Numbered from the stretch's first letter, positions 1-7,139 are shown. The stretch: 12,045 nt of DNA from Limnohabitans sp. (GCA_024641725.1 JAHECM010000045.1:1-12045); one strand, 5' to 3'. Numbers and translations are program-made. Notes: generated by a model not told the origin, from the sequence alone.

Positions 1-593
1 AAAAACTCGCCCGGGTATCCAAAATCATGGAGCAACTCGTCCACGCCTGGGACGTGTTGGCCACCATGACCCCGCCCGAGTACAGCGCGATCCGGCCCTA
101 TCTGGCGCAGTCCAGCGGGTTCCAGAGCTGGCAATACCGGTGCATTGAGTTTGCAATGGGCAACAAGAATGCTGCCATGCTGCAACCCCATGCCCACCGC
201 CCCGACCTCTCAGCCAAGGTGCAAGCGGCATACGAAGCGCCCTCTTTGTACGACGAGTGCCTGCGCTTGCTGGCCCGGCGCGGCTTGCCTGTGCCCACCA
301 GCCACACCGAGCGCGACTGGCGTCAGCCCTACCCCGCCTGCGAAGCGGTCGAGAACGCCTGGCTCACGGTCTACCGCCAGCCACAACAGCACTGGGACCT
401 CTACCAATTGGGTGAAGAGTTGACCGACTTGGAAGACGCTTTTCGCTTGTGGCGCTTTCGCCATGTGACCACCGTGGAGCGGGTGATCGGCTTCAAGCGA
501 GGCACCGGCGGCACCGGCGGCGTGAGCTACCTGCGCAAAATGCTCGATGTGGTGTTGTTCCCCGAGATCTGGACACTGCGCACCCAGCTTTAA
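1..593 (+). CDS. kynA: Tryptophan 2,3-dioxygenase, 5'-truncated by window edge
   Basis: Haem enzyme that opens the indole ring of L-tryptophan with O2 to give N-formylkynurenine, the first step of the cytosolic kynurenine pathway. The reading frame enters at base 3 (reads KLARVSKIMEQL) with no start before it. About 196 residues are visible and roughly 90 N-terminal residues are missing, judged from a usual length near 280. Family signatures seen are the stretch around LATMTPPEYSAIRPYL, then SSGFQSWQYR, and the C-terminal WRFRHVTTVERVIGFKRGTG block. By homology the histidine of FRHVTTVER is the axial haem ligand, and the following Gly/Thr-rich loop closes over the substrate amino group. That loop reads GTGGTGG, where I recall GTGGTSG as usual. 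The ATG at 27 is internal, not the start. The gene ends 91 nt before the molybdenum hydroxylase small subunit. Identification is secure. Confidence 0.95.
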   Translation, partial: KLARVSKIMEQLVHAWDVLATMTPPEYSAIRPYLAQSSGFQSWQYRCIEFAMGNKNAAMLQPHAHRPDLSAKVQAAYEAPSLYDECLRLLARRGLPVPTSHTERDWRQPYPACEAVENAWLTVYRQPQQHWDLYQLGEELTDLEDAFRLWRFRHVTTVERVIGFKRGTGGTGGVSYLRKMLDVVLFPEIWTLRTQL

Positions 594-623
594 CCCGCGC
601 CCATCCAGGGTGCTGCACGGATC

Positions 624-639
624 GCCCAGCGCCCTGGGC
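624..639 (+). other. Perfect 6-bp hairpin after kynA
   Basis: GCCCAG (624-629) and CTGGGC (634-639) pair perfectly across the 4-nt loop CGCC, 30 nt after the kynA stop. No T-tract follows, so it is not a canonical intrinsic terminator. It could weakly reduce read-through or protect the kynA 3' end. Confidence 0.35.
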
Positions 640-650
640 AGGCGAGCCGT

Positions 651-679
651 TAACATGCCAGTCTGCAACTCTCACGGAG
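651..679 (+). promoter_or_regulatory. Putative -10 box and Shine-Dalgarno deciding the iorA start
   Basis: TAACAT at 651-656 matches the -10 consensus at four of six positions; no good -35 is visible 17 nt upstream. GGAG at 676-679 is a good Shine-Dalgarno 5 nt before the GTG at 685. If the -10 is real, transcription would start near 663. That excludes the in-frame ATG at 655, which lies within the -10 box itself. The two signals together favour the GTG start. Confidence 0.4.
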
Positions 680-684
680 CGCTT

Positions 685-1152
685 GTGCAACTGAACATCA
701 ACGGCCAAAGCCACGCATCCACCGCCACGCCGGACACCCCTTTGCTGTGGGTGCTGCGCGACGAACTCAACCTGACGGGCAGCAAATTTGGCTGCGGCGT
801 GGCCGCTTGTGGCGCCTGCACCGTGCATGTCAATGGCCAAGCCGTGCGTTCGTGCGTGATGCCGGTGTCGGCGGTGGGCCAACAAGCCATCCGCACCATC
901 GAGTCGCTGGGCACTGCCGACAAGTTGCACCCATTGCAAGCCGCCTGGATCGCCGAGCAAGTGCCGCAATGCGGCTATTGCCAAAGCGGCATGCTGATGG
1001 CCGCCGCCGCTTTGCTGGACAAAAATCCCCAGCCCAGCGACGACGAGATTGACTCGGCAATGACCAACCTGTGCCGCTGCGGCACTTACCAACGGGTGCG
1101 GGCGGCCATTCACCGCGCTGCGGCCGCCATGAAGAAAGGCGGTGCCGCATGA
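685..1152 (+). CDS. iorA: Isoquinoline 1-oxidoreductase-like small subunit, 2x[2Fe-2S]
   Basis: Electron-transfer subunit of a xanthine-oxidase-family molybdenum hydroxylase. It carries electrons from the molybdenum centre of the large subunit to an outside acceptor. From the GTG at 685 the product is 155 residues, close to the usual ~150-160. The N-terminal plant-ferredoxin-like domain has the spacing CGVAACGAC plus a further Cys in AVRSC (first [2Fe-2S]). The C-terminal four-helix domain has CGYCQSGM and CRCGTY (second [2Fe-2S]). The GTG start is preferred because it has a GGAG site 5 nt upstream and gives the expected N-terminus (LNINGQ near residue 3); an ATG at 655 would add 10 residues. 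The stop overlaps the start of the large subunit (ATGA, 1149-1152), so translation is coupled. The real substrate is not readable from sequence, and the symbol reflects the family only. Confidence 0.88.
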   Translation: MQLNINGQSHASTATPDTPLLWVLRDELNLTGSKFGCGVAACGACTVHVNGQAVRSCVMPVSAVGQQAIRTIESLGTADKLHPLQAAWIAEQVPQCGYCQSGMLMAAAALLDKNPQPSDDEIDSAMTNLCRCGTYQRVRAAIHRAAAAMKKGGAA

Positions 1153-3416
1153 AACGCCGTACTTGGATACTGAGTGCTCTGGGGGCCACGGGCGCACTGG
1201 TGGTGGGCTGGGGCGCGATGCCCGCACGTTCACGCTTGGGCACCCCCGAGCTGATGCTCAAAACCGAAGGTGACTTGGCCCTGAACGGCTGGATCAAGAT
1301 CGCCAAAGACGGCACCGTGGTGCTGGCCATGCCGCGCAGCGAAATGGGCCAGGGCGTGCACACCGCACTGGCCATGCTGGTGGCCGAAGAACTCGATGTG
1401 CCGCTGCAGCGCGTGCGCCTGGAGCAAGCAGGACCGGACAGCATGTATGGCAACGTCGCCATGCTGGTGGCCAGCCTGCCTTTTCACCCGCTGGACAGCG
1501 AGGGCGAGCACAAGCCCACCAAAATCAAAATGGCCGAATGGGTGGTGGGCAAGATCGCCCGCGAACTGGGCATCAACGCCACGGGCGGCTCGTCCACCAT
1601 CGCTGACCTGTGGGACCCGCTGCGCATGGCGGCCGCCACCGCCCGGGCCAGTCTGGTGCAGGCAGCGGCTGCGGCCTGGAAGGTGCCTGCCAGCGAGATC
1701 ACCCTGACCGATGGCGTGCTGAAACACGCGTCGGGCAAGTCAGCGCATTTCGGCGACATGGCCGCAGGCGCAGCTGGCAGCACGCCCCAGGGCATCCAAA
1801 CCAAAGCACGTCAGGGCTGGCGGCTGATCGGCCAGCCCACCGCACGCACCGACATTCCGGGCAAAGTCATGGGCCAAGCCCAGTTCGGGCTGGACGTGCG
1901 CTTGCCCGGCATGCTGTTTGCCGCTGTGCGCATGAACCCAGTGCTGGGCGGCCAAGCCTCGACCATGGACACCCAAGCGGCTTTGTCCCTGCCCGGCGTA
2001 GAAAAGGTGGTGCCGATTGACGCCTGGGGCGGTGGCACCGGTGGCCTGGCCGTGGTGGCCAAAACCACCTGGCAAGCCCGCCAGGGCGCACAAGCCGTGC
2101 AAGTGCAGTGGCCAGCGCCCGGCACGGGCGCTGCAGACACCAGCCGCATACAGACCGACTTGCTCAAAACCCTGAACACCGAAAGCGGCTTCACCTTTCA
2201 CGAGCAAGGCGTGCCCAGCCAGGCCGAGAAAGCCGCTGCCCAGCGCATTGACGCGCTGTACCAAGCGCCCTATTTGGCACACGCTACGATGGAGCCGATG
2301 AACTGCACCGCGCAAGTCGTGGACGGCAAAGTCGAGCTTTGGGTGCCTACCCAGGTGCCACAAATGGCCCGGGCCATGGCCGCCAAAGTGGCTGGCGTCA
2401 AGGAAGACCAGGTCACGGTGCACGTGACGCTGCTGGGCGGCGGCTTTGGCCGCCGACTTGAAGTTGACTTTGTCGGGCAAGCCGTGCAAGTGGCCATGGC
2501 CTGCAAGGGCCTGCCCGTGCAACTGAGCTGGTCGCGCGAAGAGGACATGGCGCACGACTTTTACCGCCCCATGCACCTGGCCAAATTGCAGGCCTCGCTC
2601 GACGACAAAGGTGAAGTCAGCAGCCTGCGCATCAAATCAGTGGGCGATGCCATCACGCCCCGCTGGATGGCGCGTGCAGCGCCTCACCTGTCGGGCCCCA
2701 TCGACATGCCTGACAAGACCACTGCCGAAGGCTTGTTCGATCTGCCTTACGGTTTTGCCAGCCAGCACATGAGCCATGTGGCCACAAAGTCCGGCGTACC
2801 CGTAGGCTTTTGGCGCTCGGTGGGTCATTCGCACAACGCCTTTTTCTCGGAAAGCTTCATCGACGAGCTGGCCTTGGCCACACAGCAAGACCCGCTGGCC
2901 TTTCGCCTGAAATGGCTCAAGGACGCGCCGCGTTACGCCGCTGTGCTGCAACTGGCCGCCGACAAAGCGGGTTGGGGCCAGCCCTTGCCCGCTGGCCGCG
3001 CCCGTGGCTTGGCGTTGCACGAGTCCTTTGGCTCCATCACTGCACAAGTGGCCGAGGTGTCATTGCCCAAGGGCCAGATCCGAGTGCACCGGGTGGTCTG
3101 CGCCATCGACTGCGGCACCGTGGTCAACCCGGACACCGTGGCCCAGCAAGTGGAGAGCAGCGTCATCTTCGGCTTGAGCGCGGCGCTGTTTGGCCAGATC
3201 GACATCGTGGCTGGCGTGGTGCAGCAGGGCAACTTCCCAAGCTACCCCATGGTCACGCTCAGCCAGGCACCGCAGGTGGACACCCACATCGTGCCCAGCA
3301 CGCGCCACCCTGCAGGTGTGGGCGAACCGGCTGTGCCGCCGCTGGCCCCAGCCGTGGCCAATGCCTTGTTTGCCCTCACCGGCAAGCGCCTGCGCTCCTT
3401 ACCGCTGAAGGTTTGA
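1149..3416 (+). CDS. iorB: Isoquinoline 1-oxidoreductase-like large subunit (molybdopterin-binding, Tat-exported)
   Basis: Catalytic subunit of a two-subunit molybdenum hydroxylase, which inserts water-derived oxygen into an N-heteroaromatic ring or an aldehyde. From the ATG at 1149 the product is 755 residues, normal for this IorB/aldehyde-oxidase subfamily. The N-terminus, MKRRTWILSALGATGALVVG, looks like a twin-arginine signal with a hydrophobic stretch, implying folded export with its small subunit. Landmarks are the entry domain (MPRSEMGQGVHTALA), the cofactor loop GGGFGRR at residues 430-436, FWRSVGHSHNAFFSESF, and near the C-terminus GVGEPAVPPLAPAV. E726 in GVGE is the expected catalytic base. 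No FAD subunit, cytochrome c subunit or XdhC-type maturation gene lies in the window. The acceptor is therefore probably a cytochrome or copper protein encoded elsewhere. Substrate unknown: isoquinoline-, nicotinate- or aldehyde-type activity are all possible. The gene converges on mutY. Confidence 0.88.
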   Translation: MKRRTWILSALGATGALVVGWGAMPARSRLGTPELMLKTEGDLALNGWIKIAKDGTVVLAMPRSEMGQGVHTALAMLVAEELDVPLQRVRLEQAGPDSMYGNVAMLVASLPFHPLDSEGEHKPTKIKMAEWVVGKIARELGINATGGSSTIADLWDPLRMAAATARASLVQAAAAAWKVPASEITLTDGVLKHASGKSAHFGDMAAGAAGSTPQGIQTKARQGWRLIGQPTARTDIPGKVMGQAQFGLDVRLPGMLFAAVRMNPVLGGQASTMDTQAALSLPGVEKVVPIDAWGGGTGGLAVVAKTTWQARQGAQAVQVQWPAPGTGAADTSRIQTDLLKTLNTESGFTFHEQGVPSQAEKAAAQRIDALYQAPYLAHATMEPMNCTAQVVDGKVELWVPTQVPQMARAMAAKVAGVKEDQVTVHVTLLGGGFGRRLEVDFVGQAVQVAMACKGLPVQLSWSREEDMAHDFYRPMHLAKLQASLDDKGEVSSLRIKSVGDAITPRWMARAAPHLSGPIDMPDKTTAEGLFDLPYGFASQHMSHVATKSGVPVGFWRSVGHSHNAFFSESFIDELALATQQDPLAFRLKWLKDAPRYAAVLQLAADKAGWGQPLPAGRARGLALHESFGSITAQVAEVSLPKGQIRVHRVVCAIDCGTVVNPDTVAQQVESSVIFGLSAALFGQIDIVAGVVQQGNFPSYPMVTLSQAPQVDTHIVPSTRHPAGVGEPAVPPLAPAVANALFALTGKRLRSLPLKV

Positions 3417-3433
3417 CGAGGCCTGCCTTGGCC

Positions 3434-3474
3434 CAGGCCGAGGATCAGGCCGAGATGAGACCGGGTGCAGGCCG
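3434..3474. repeat. Three CAGGCCG copies between convergent genes
   Basis: CAGGCCGAG occurs at 3434-3442 and again at 3446-3454, a 12-nt period. A third, shorter CAGGCCG is at 3468-3474. The first copy also pairs with GGCCTG at 3420-3425 just after the iorB stop, giving a 6-bp hairpin. The array is too short and GC-biased to assign to a known repeat family. Confidence 0.4.
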
Positions 3475-3487
3475 GGGGAAGCCCCGG
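3472..3487. other. GC-rich hairpin between iorB and mutY
   Basis: CCGGGG (3472-3477) pairs with CCCCGG (3482-3487) around the loop GAAG (CTTC on the minus strand). It lies 15 nt past the mutY stop and 56 nt past the iorB stop. There is no T-run on either strand, so it is not a standard intrinsic terminator, though it may slow polymerase or block 3' decay for both convergent transcripts. Confidence 0.35.
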
Positions 3488-3501
3488 GTGATGCCCGCAA
3501 T

Positions 3502-4542
3502 TCAGCCCTTTTGCCCATCCAGCAACAAACGGATGGGCGCGGGCAAACCCAGCGCTGGCCAGTCCTGCGCGTTCACCCACTGGCCGTCACACCGAGGTGG
3601 CGCGGTCAAAAGCACCCGCACCGGATGCAAATGCAAGTCACGGTGGGTCAGCACATGTTTCCAGGGCGCGATGAACTGCGGTGGCTGGGTGGGGGTGCAT
3701 GCGGCCAGCAGACTGGCCTCGTCGTCGAACACCGGCAGGCTGAACAAACCCGCCCAAATGCCACGCGCCGGGCGCTTGTGCAGCCAGACTTGCCCCTGCG
3801 CATTCACCGCCCACAACACGCACAGCGAGGCACTGCTGCGTTTGAGCTTGCGGGTTTTAACCGGGTAGGCCAAGGGCGTCTGTGCTTGCCGGGCCTGGCA
3901 CACGTTGGACACGGGGCACAGCTCGCATTGCACCTTGCGTGGCAGGCAGACGGTGGCCCCCAAGTCCATCAGCGACTGCGTGTAGGGCGGCATGTCGGCC
4001 GCATCAGGTGGCAGCAATTGCTCGGCCAGCGACCACAAGCCGCGCTCGCTCGCGCTCAGCGCCAAGTCTTGCCCGTAAGCCAGCACACGCGTCAGCACGC
4101 GCTTGACGTTGCCGTCCAAAATGGCCGCGCGCTCTTGAAAGCAGAAGGCCGCAATCGCCGCTGCAGTCGATCGGCCAATGCCCGGCAAGGTAACCAGCTG
4201 CTCGGCGGTGGGTGGGAACTCACCACCAAAGCGGGCCATCACCTCCTGCGCGCAGCGGTGCAGGTTGCGGGCGCGGCTGTAATAACCCAGACCGCTCCAC
4301 AGGCCCAACACATCGTCTTGCGGGGCGCCAGCCAGTGCGGCCACATCAGGAAAGCGCTGCAAAAACCGGGGGTAGTAGTCCAGCACGGTGCTGACCTGGG
4401 TTTGCTGCAGCATGATTTCGGACAGCCAGACGCGGTAGGGATCGCGGGTGTTTTGCCACGGCAGGCTCTGGCGGCCATGCTGGCGCTGCCAGTCCACCAT
4501 GCGTTGGGCGAAAGCGGTGGGCAAGCTCAGTGTTTTTGGCAT
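3502..4542 (-). CDS. mutY: A/G-specific adenine DNA glycosylase MutY
   Basis: Removes adenine mispaired with 8-oxoguanine, preventing G:C to T:A transversions; partner of Fpg in the oxidised-guanine repair system. The product is 346 residues (E. coli about 350). Catalytic Glu42 is in SEIMLQQTQV. The helix-hairpin-helix LPGIGRSTAAAIAAF is at 119-133 and catalytic Asp143 is in ILDGNVKRV. A [4Fe-4S] site is formed by Cys199, 206, 209 and 215 with C-x6-C-x2-C-x5-C spacing. The C-terminal third is the Nudix-like domain that recognises 8-oxoguanine. The ATG at 4542 gives the expected N-terminus. An upstream in-frame ATG at 4602 would add 20 residues of unrelated sequence lying inside fpg. There is no Shine-Dalgarno before 4542. 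The start overlaps the end of fpg by 16 nt, so expression probably depends on translational coupling. Confidence 0.95.
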   Translation of the reverse strand: MPKTLSLPTAFAQRMVDWQRQHGRQSLPWQNTRDPYRVWLSEIMLQQTQVSTVLDYYPRFLQRFPDVAALAGAPQDDVLGLWSGLGYYSRARNLHRCAQEVMARFGGEFPPTAEQLVTLPGIGRSTAAAIAAFCFQERAAILDGNVKRVLTRVLAYGQDLALSASERGLWSLAEQLLPPDAADMPPYTQSLMDLGATVCLPRKVQCELCPVSNVCQARQAQTPLAYPVKTRKLKRSSASLCVLWAVNAQGQVWLHKRPARGIWAGLFSLPVFDDEASLLAACTPTQPPQFIAPWKHVLTHRDLHLHPVRVLLTAPPRCDGQWVNAQDWPALGLPAPIRLLLDGQKG

Positions 4543-5342
4543 GTGGGGCAAAAAAATGTGGTGCGCTGGCCCTGCACGATGGCGCGGATCGGTGTGTTGC
4601 AAACTCGGCAGGGCTGACTGGCTCGGCCATAGACCGCCGCTTCGAGCTGAAAGTATCCGGTCTTGCCCTCGGCACTGACGAAGTCACGCAAACTGCTGCC
4701 ACCGCGCTGCACGGCGCGCGCCAACACCTCAATGATGGCAGCGTGAAGGCGGTCCGCCCGGGGACGCGAGAGTTTGTTGGCGCGCAGCGTGGGTCGAATC
4801 CCCGACATGAAAAGGGCCTCAGACGCGTAAATATTGCCCACACCCACCACGATGTCGCCCGCCAGCAGCACCTGCTTGATCGGGGCCTGGCGCTTGCGCA
4901 AAGCCGCATGGAACGCACCTGCATCAAAGCCATCCTGCAAGGGCTCAACACCCAAGTGCCCGAGCAGCTTTTGGGCCAGCACAGACGCCTCGGACGGGGC
5001 CCAGACCACCGCTCCAAAGCGGCGCGGGTCATGCAGGCGCAACACCCCTTGGTTGGTCACCAGGTCCATGTGGTCATGCGGTCCCGCCGGGGGCTGACGG
5101 CTCGCAAAGTTCAGGCTGCCCGACATGCCCAGATGCAACAATAAGAGGCCCTCGTCCAGGTCCACCAGCAGGTATTTGCCACGACGGCGAACTTGCACCA
5201 CACACCGCCCAATCAAGGTGTCAGGCGTCGTACCCAAAGGCCAACGCAAGGGTTTGCCCATGCGCAGCTCGCAAATGCGGGCGCCTGCAATGCGTTCGGC
5301 AAAGCTCAGGCGGGTGACTTCGACTTCGGGCAGTTCGGGCAT
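4527..5342 (-). CDS. mutM: Formamidopyrimidine-DNA glycosylase Fpg (MutM)
   Basis: Bifunctional base-excision enzyme that removes 8-oxoguanine and ring-opened purines and cuts the abasic site by beta/delta elimination. The product is 271 residues, the family length. The N-terminus is MPELPEVEVTR: after Met removal Pro2 is the nucleophile and Glu3 the acid. Also visible are Lys56 in RRRGKYLLV, Met73 in HLGMSG and DPRRFG at 104-109 (void-filling residues), the helix-two-turn-helix region VGVGNIYASEALF, and a C-terminal zinc finger with Cys245, 248, 265 and 268. All key residues are present, so the enzyme should be active. It is the first gene of a two-gene minus-strand operon with mutY and is divergent from the TPR gene. 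No clear Shine-Dalgarno precedes the ATG. Confidence 0.96.
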   Translation of the reverse strand: MPELPEVEVTRLSFAERIAGARICELRMGKPLRWPLGTTPDTLIGRCVVQVRRRGKYLLVDLDEGLLLLHLGMSGSLNFASRQPPAGPHDHMDLVTNQGVLRLHDPRRFGAVVWAPSEASVLAQKLLGHLGVEPLQDGFDAGAFHAALRKRQAPIKQVLLAGDIVVGVGNIYASEALFMSGIRPTLRANKLSRPRADRLHAAIIEVLARAVQRGGSSLRDFVSAEGKTGYFQLEAAVYGRASQPCRVCNTPIRAIVQGQRTTFFCPTCQKH

Positions 5343-5369
5343 GACAAGTTCTGGGCGAGCGAGGCTTTA

Positions 5370-5382
5370 CGGGGACACCCCG
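5370..5382 (-). other. Short hairpin in the fpg leader
   Basis: CGGGG (5370-5374) and CCCCG (5378-5382) pair around a 3-nt loop. It lies in the predicted untranslated leader of fpg, about 28 nt before the start codon. Its role is unknown; it may only reflect base composition. Confidence 0.25.
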
Positions 5383-5400
5383 CGTGAGGCATGAAGCTGT

Positions 5401-5408
5401 GAATTATC
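5401..5408. promoter_or_regulatory. Overlapping divergent -10 elements for fpg and the TPR gene
   Basis: The AT-rich island GAATTATC stands out in GC-rich surroundings. On the minus strand it reads GATAAT (5408-5403), five of six to the -10 consensus, giving a fpg transcript start near 5396 and a leader of about 54 nt. On the plus strand AATTAT (5402-5407) matches four of six and would start the TPR mRNA near 5414, just before the ATG at 5418. Neither side shows a convincing -35. The two polymerases could not bind at once if both boxes are real. Confidence 0.4.
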
Positions 5409-5417
5409 ATGCCCGCT

Positions 5418-7139
5418 ATGAAAATCTGGTTCCGCTTGGCTTTATTGTCTTCTTGCGTGTTGGGCTGCTGGGCGCAAGCCGCATCGCCGGTCAATGACAA
5501 GGTGCCGCAAAAATCCACCCTGGACGGCGTGCTTTTCTACCAAATTTTGTTGGGCGAATTGAACGTGCGCGAAGGCTCGCCGGGCGCGGGCTTTTCCATG
5601 CTGCTGGATGCGGCGCGCAAATCACGCGATGCGGCCTTGTTCCAGCGGGCGGTGGACGTTGCCCTGCAATCGCGTTCAGGCGAAGCCGCTTTGCAAGCCG
5701 CCCAGACCTGGAAACGCGAGATCCCCACAGCGCAAGAGCCCAACCGGTACATTTTGCAGATTTTGCTGGCCCTGAATCGCCTGCCAGAGGCGGGGCAGGC
5801 TTTGGCCGTGTCCCTGGCGGAATTGCCCGCCGACGAACGGACCGCCGCCATCGTCTCAGTGCCTCGCATTTTTTCCCGTGTGCAAGACAAGGCACAAGCC
5901 GCCGATGTGGTCGAGAAAGCCCTCGAAAAAAGCAAGGCCCTGCCTGAACTGGCGGCCTCGGCCTGGACCACTGTGGGACGCATGCGACGCGACGCCCGGC
6001 AAGCCAGCCAAGCCGAACACGCTGCGCTGCAAGGCCATGCCGCCGACCGCCAAGGCCAAGGCCCCTTGATCTTGGCCTTGAGCCTGCTCAGCCCCAGCAC
6101 GCCCAAGCTCAAAGCCATGCTCGACGAAGCCATGCAGGCCAGCCCATCGGCTGAGTTGCAAATGGGCTATGCACGGGCATTGCTTGCCCAACAAGCGTTG
6201 CCTGACGCACTGGCCCAATTGCTGCAACTGACCGCCAGGCACCCAGAGTTTGCCCCGGGCTGGCTCATGCTCGGCTTTCTGCAACAAGACCGGCAGCAAA
6301 GCGCTCTGGCACAAGAACACCTGACACATTACCTGGACTTGGTGAAGCCGGGCCATGACCCCGAACAAGAAGCGGGCCAAGTGGAGGCCTTGCTGGCCCT
6401 GTCTCAAATGGCCCAACAGCGCGGCGATCTGGCGCGTGCCAGCCAATGGCTTGGCCAGATCCCCGCCAGCGTGGATCCGGTGCGACTGGGGGCGCGGCAA
6501 GCCGATCTGCTGACGCAACAAGGCCGCAGCGACGAAGCCCGCATGGTGCTGGCCAACATCAAGACCACCACGCCCGAACAAGCCACGCGCAAAGCCTTGG
6601 CCCGGTCCCTGTGGCTGCGTGAACACAAACAAGCCAATCTCGCCTACGACGTGCTCAAACTGGCCCTCCAAGACACACCCGACCACCATGAGCTGCTGTC
6701 TGAGCTGTCGCTGGTCACCGAAAAGCTCCAGCGCCACGACGAAATGGAAGCCGTTTTGCGCGGACTCATGCAATCGCATCCGCAAGACCCGCATGCCTAC
6801 AACGCACTGGGCTACTCACTGGCCGAGCGCAAGGTGCGGCTGGACGAGGCGCGGCAACTCATCAGCAAAGCCGTGGAACTGGCCCCGAATGACCCCTACA
6901 TTCAAGACAGCCTGGGTTGGGTGGCCTTCAGGCAAGGCCAACTTCAAGAGGCGCTGACCGTGCTGCAAGCAGCCTACCAAGCCAAGCCGGACGCAGAAAT
7001 CGCCGCCCATTTGGGCGAAGTGCTGTGGAGCCTCGGGCGACAAGCCGAAGCGGGCAAGCTCTGGCGCGAAGGTTTGCTGCTCAAACCTGACAACGACACC
7101 CTGCTGGAAACGATCCAGCGCTTCAAATTCAAACCATGA
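5418..7139 (+). CDS. Exported tetratricopeptide-repeat protein upstream of lolB
   Basis: A 573-residue protein of unknown function built of helical TPR-like repeats. The start MKIWFRLALLSSCVLGCW gives a clean signal peptide; an ATG at 5409 would add only MPA. Two processing readings are possible. Signal peptidase I could cut after AQA (residues 19-21), or Cys17 could be lipidated after VLG, a weak lipobox because Leu at -2 is unusual. The clearest repeats are in the last quarter, around AYNALGYSLAERKV, NDPYIQDSLGWVAF and AAHLGEVLWSLGRQAEAG. The middle is rich in Ala, Gln and Leu and resembles degenerate repeats. The stop overlaps the lolB start (ATGA, 7136-7139), and from memory a TPR gene also precedes lolB in pseudomonads. 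A role at the envelope, perhaps linked to outer-membrane lipoproteins, is inference from position and export only. Confidence 0.88.
   Translation: MKIWFRLALLSSCVLGCWAQAASPVNDKVPQKSTLDGVLFYQILLGELNVREGSPGAGFSMLLDAARKSRDAALFQRAVDVALQSRSGEAALQAAQTWKREIPTAQEPNRYILQILLALNRLPEAGQALAVSLAELPADERTAAIVSVPRIFSRVQDKAQAADVVEKALEKSKALPELAASAWTTVGRMRRDARQASQAEHAALQGHAADRQGQGPLILALSLLSPSTPKLKAMLDEAMQASPSAELQMGYARALLAQQALPDALAQLLQLTARHPEFAPGWLMLGFLQQDRQQSALAQEHLTHYLDLVKPGHDPEQEAGQVEALLALSQMAQQRGDLARASQWLGQIPASVDPVRLGARQADLLTQQGRSDEARMVLANIKTTTPEQATRKALARSLWLREHKQANLAYDVLKLALQDTPDHHELLSELSLVTEKLQRHDEMEAVLRGLMQSHPQDPHAYNALGYSLAERKVRLDEARQLISKAVELAPNDPYIQDSLGWVAFRQGQLQEALTVLQAAYQAKPDAEIAAHLGEVLWSLGRQAEAGKLWREGLLLKPDNDTLLETIQRFKFKP

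Noticed and set aside
624..639. Intrinsic terminator after kynA
   Set aside because: The hairpin is real but lacks a T-run, so it is listed only as a hairpin.
493..1233. 246-codon minus-strand open frame opposite iorA
   Set aside because: The plus strand encodes both [2Fe-2S] motifs here; the minus translation is a His/Ala-rich shadow.
3434..3474. CRISPR-like array
   Set aside because: The repeat units are only 7-9 nt with 3-14 nt spacing and no cas genes; this does not fit a CRISPR.
2810..3868. 352-codon plus-strand open frame crossing the iorB end and the mutY 3' part
   Set aside because: Out of frame with iorB and antisense to mutY; low-complexity Arg/Gly/Ala translation.
3511..4617. 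368-codon plus-strand open frame opposite mutY
   Set aside because: Exact shadow of mutY, whose catalytic and cluster residues are all intact; the plus-strand translation has no known motif.
5856..6794. 312-codon minus-strand open frame inside the TPR gene
   Set aside because: Antisense shadow of a coding gene with consistent TPR repeats; no start signal or family features.
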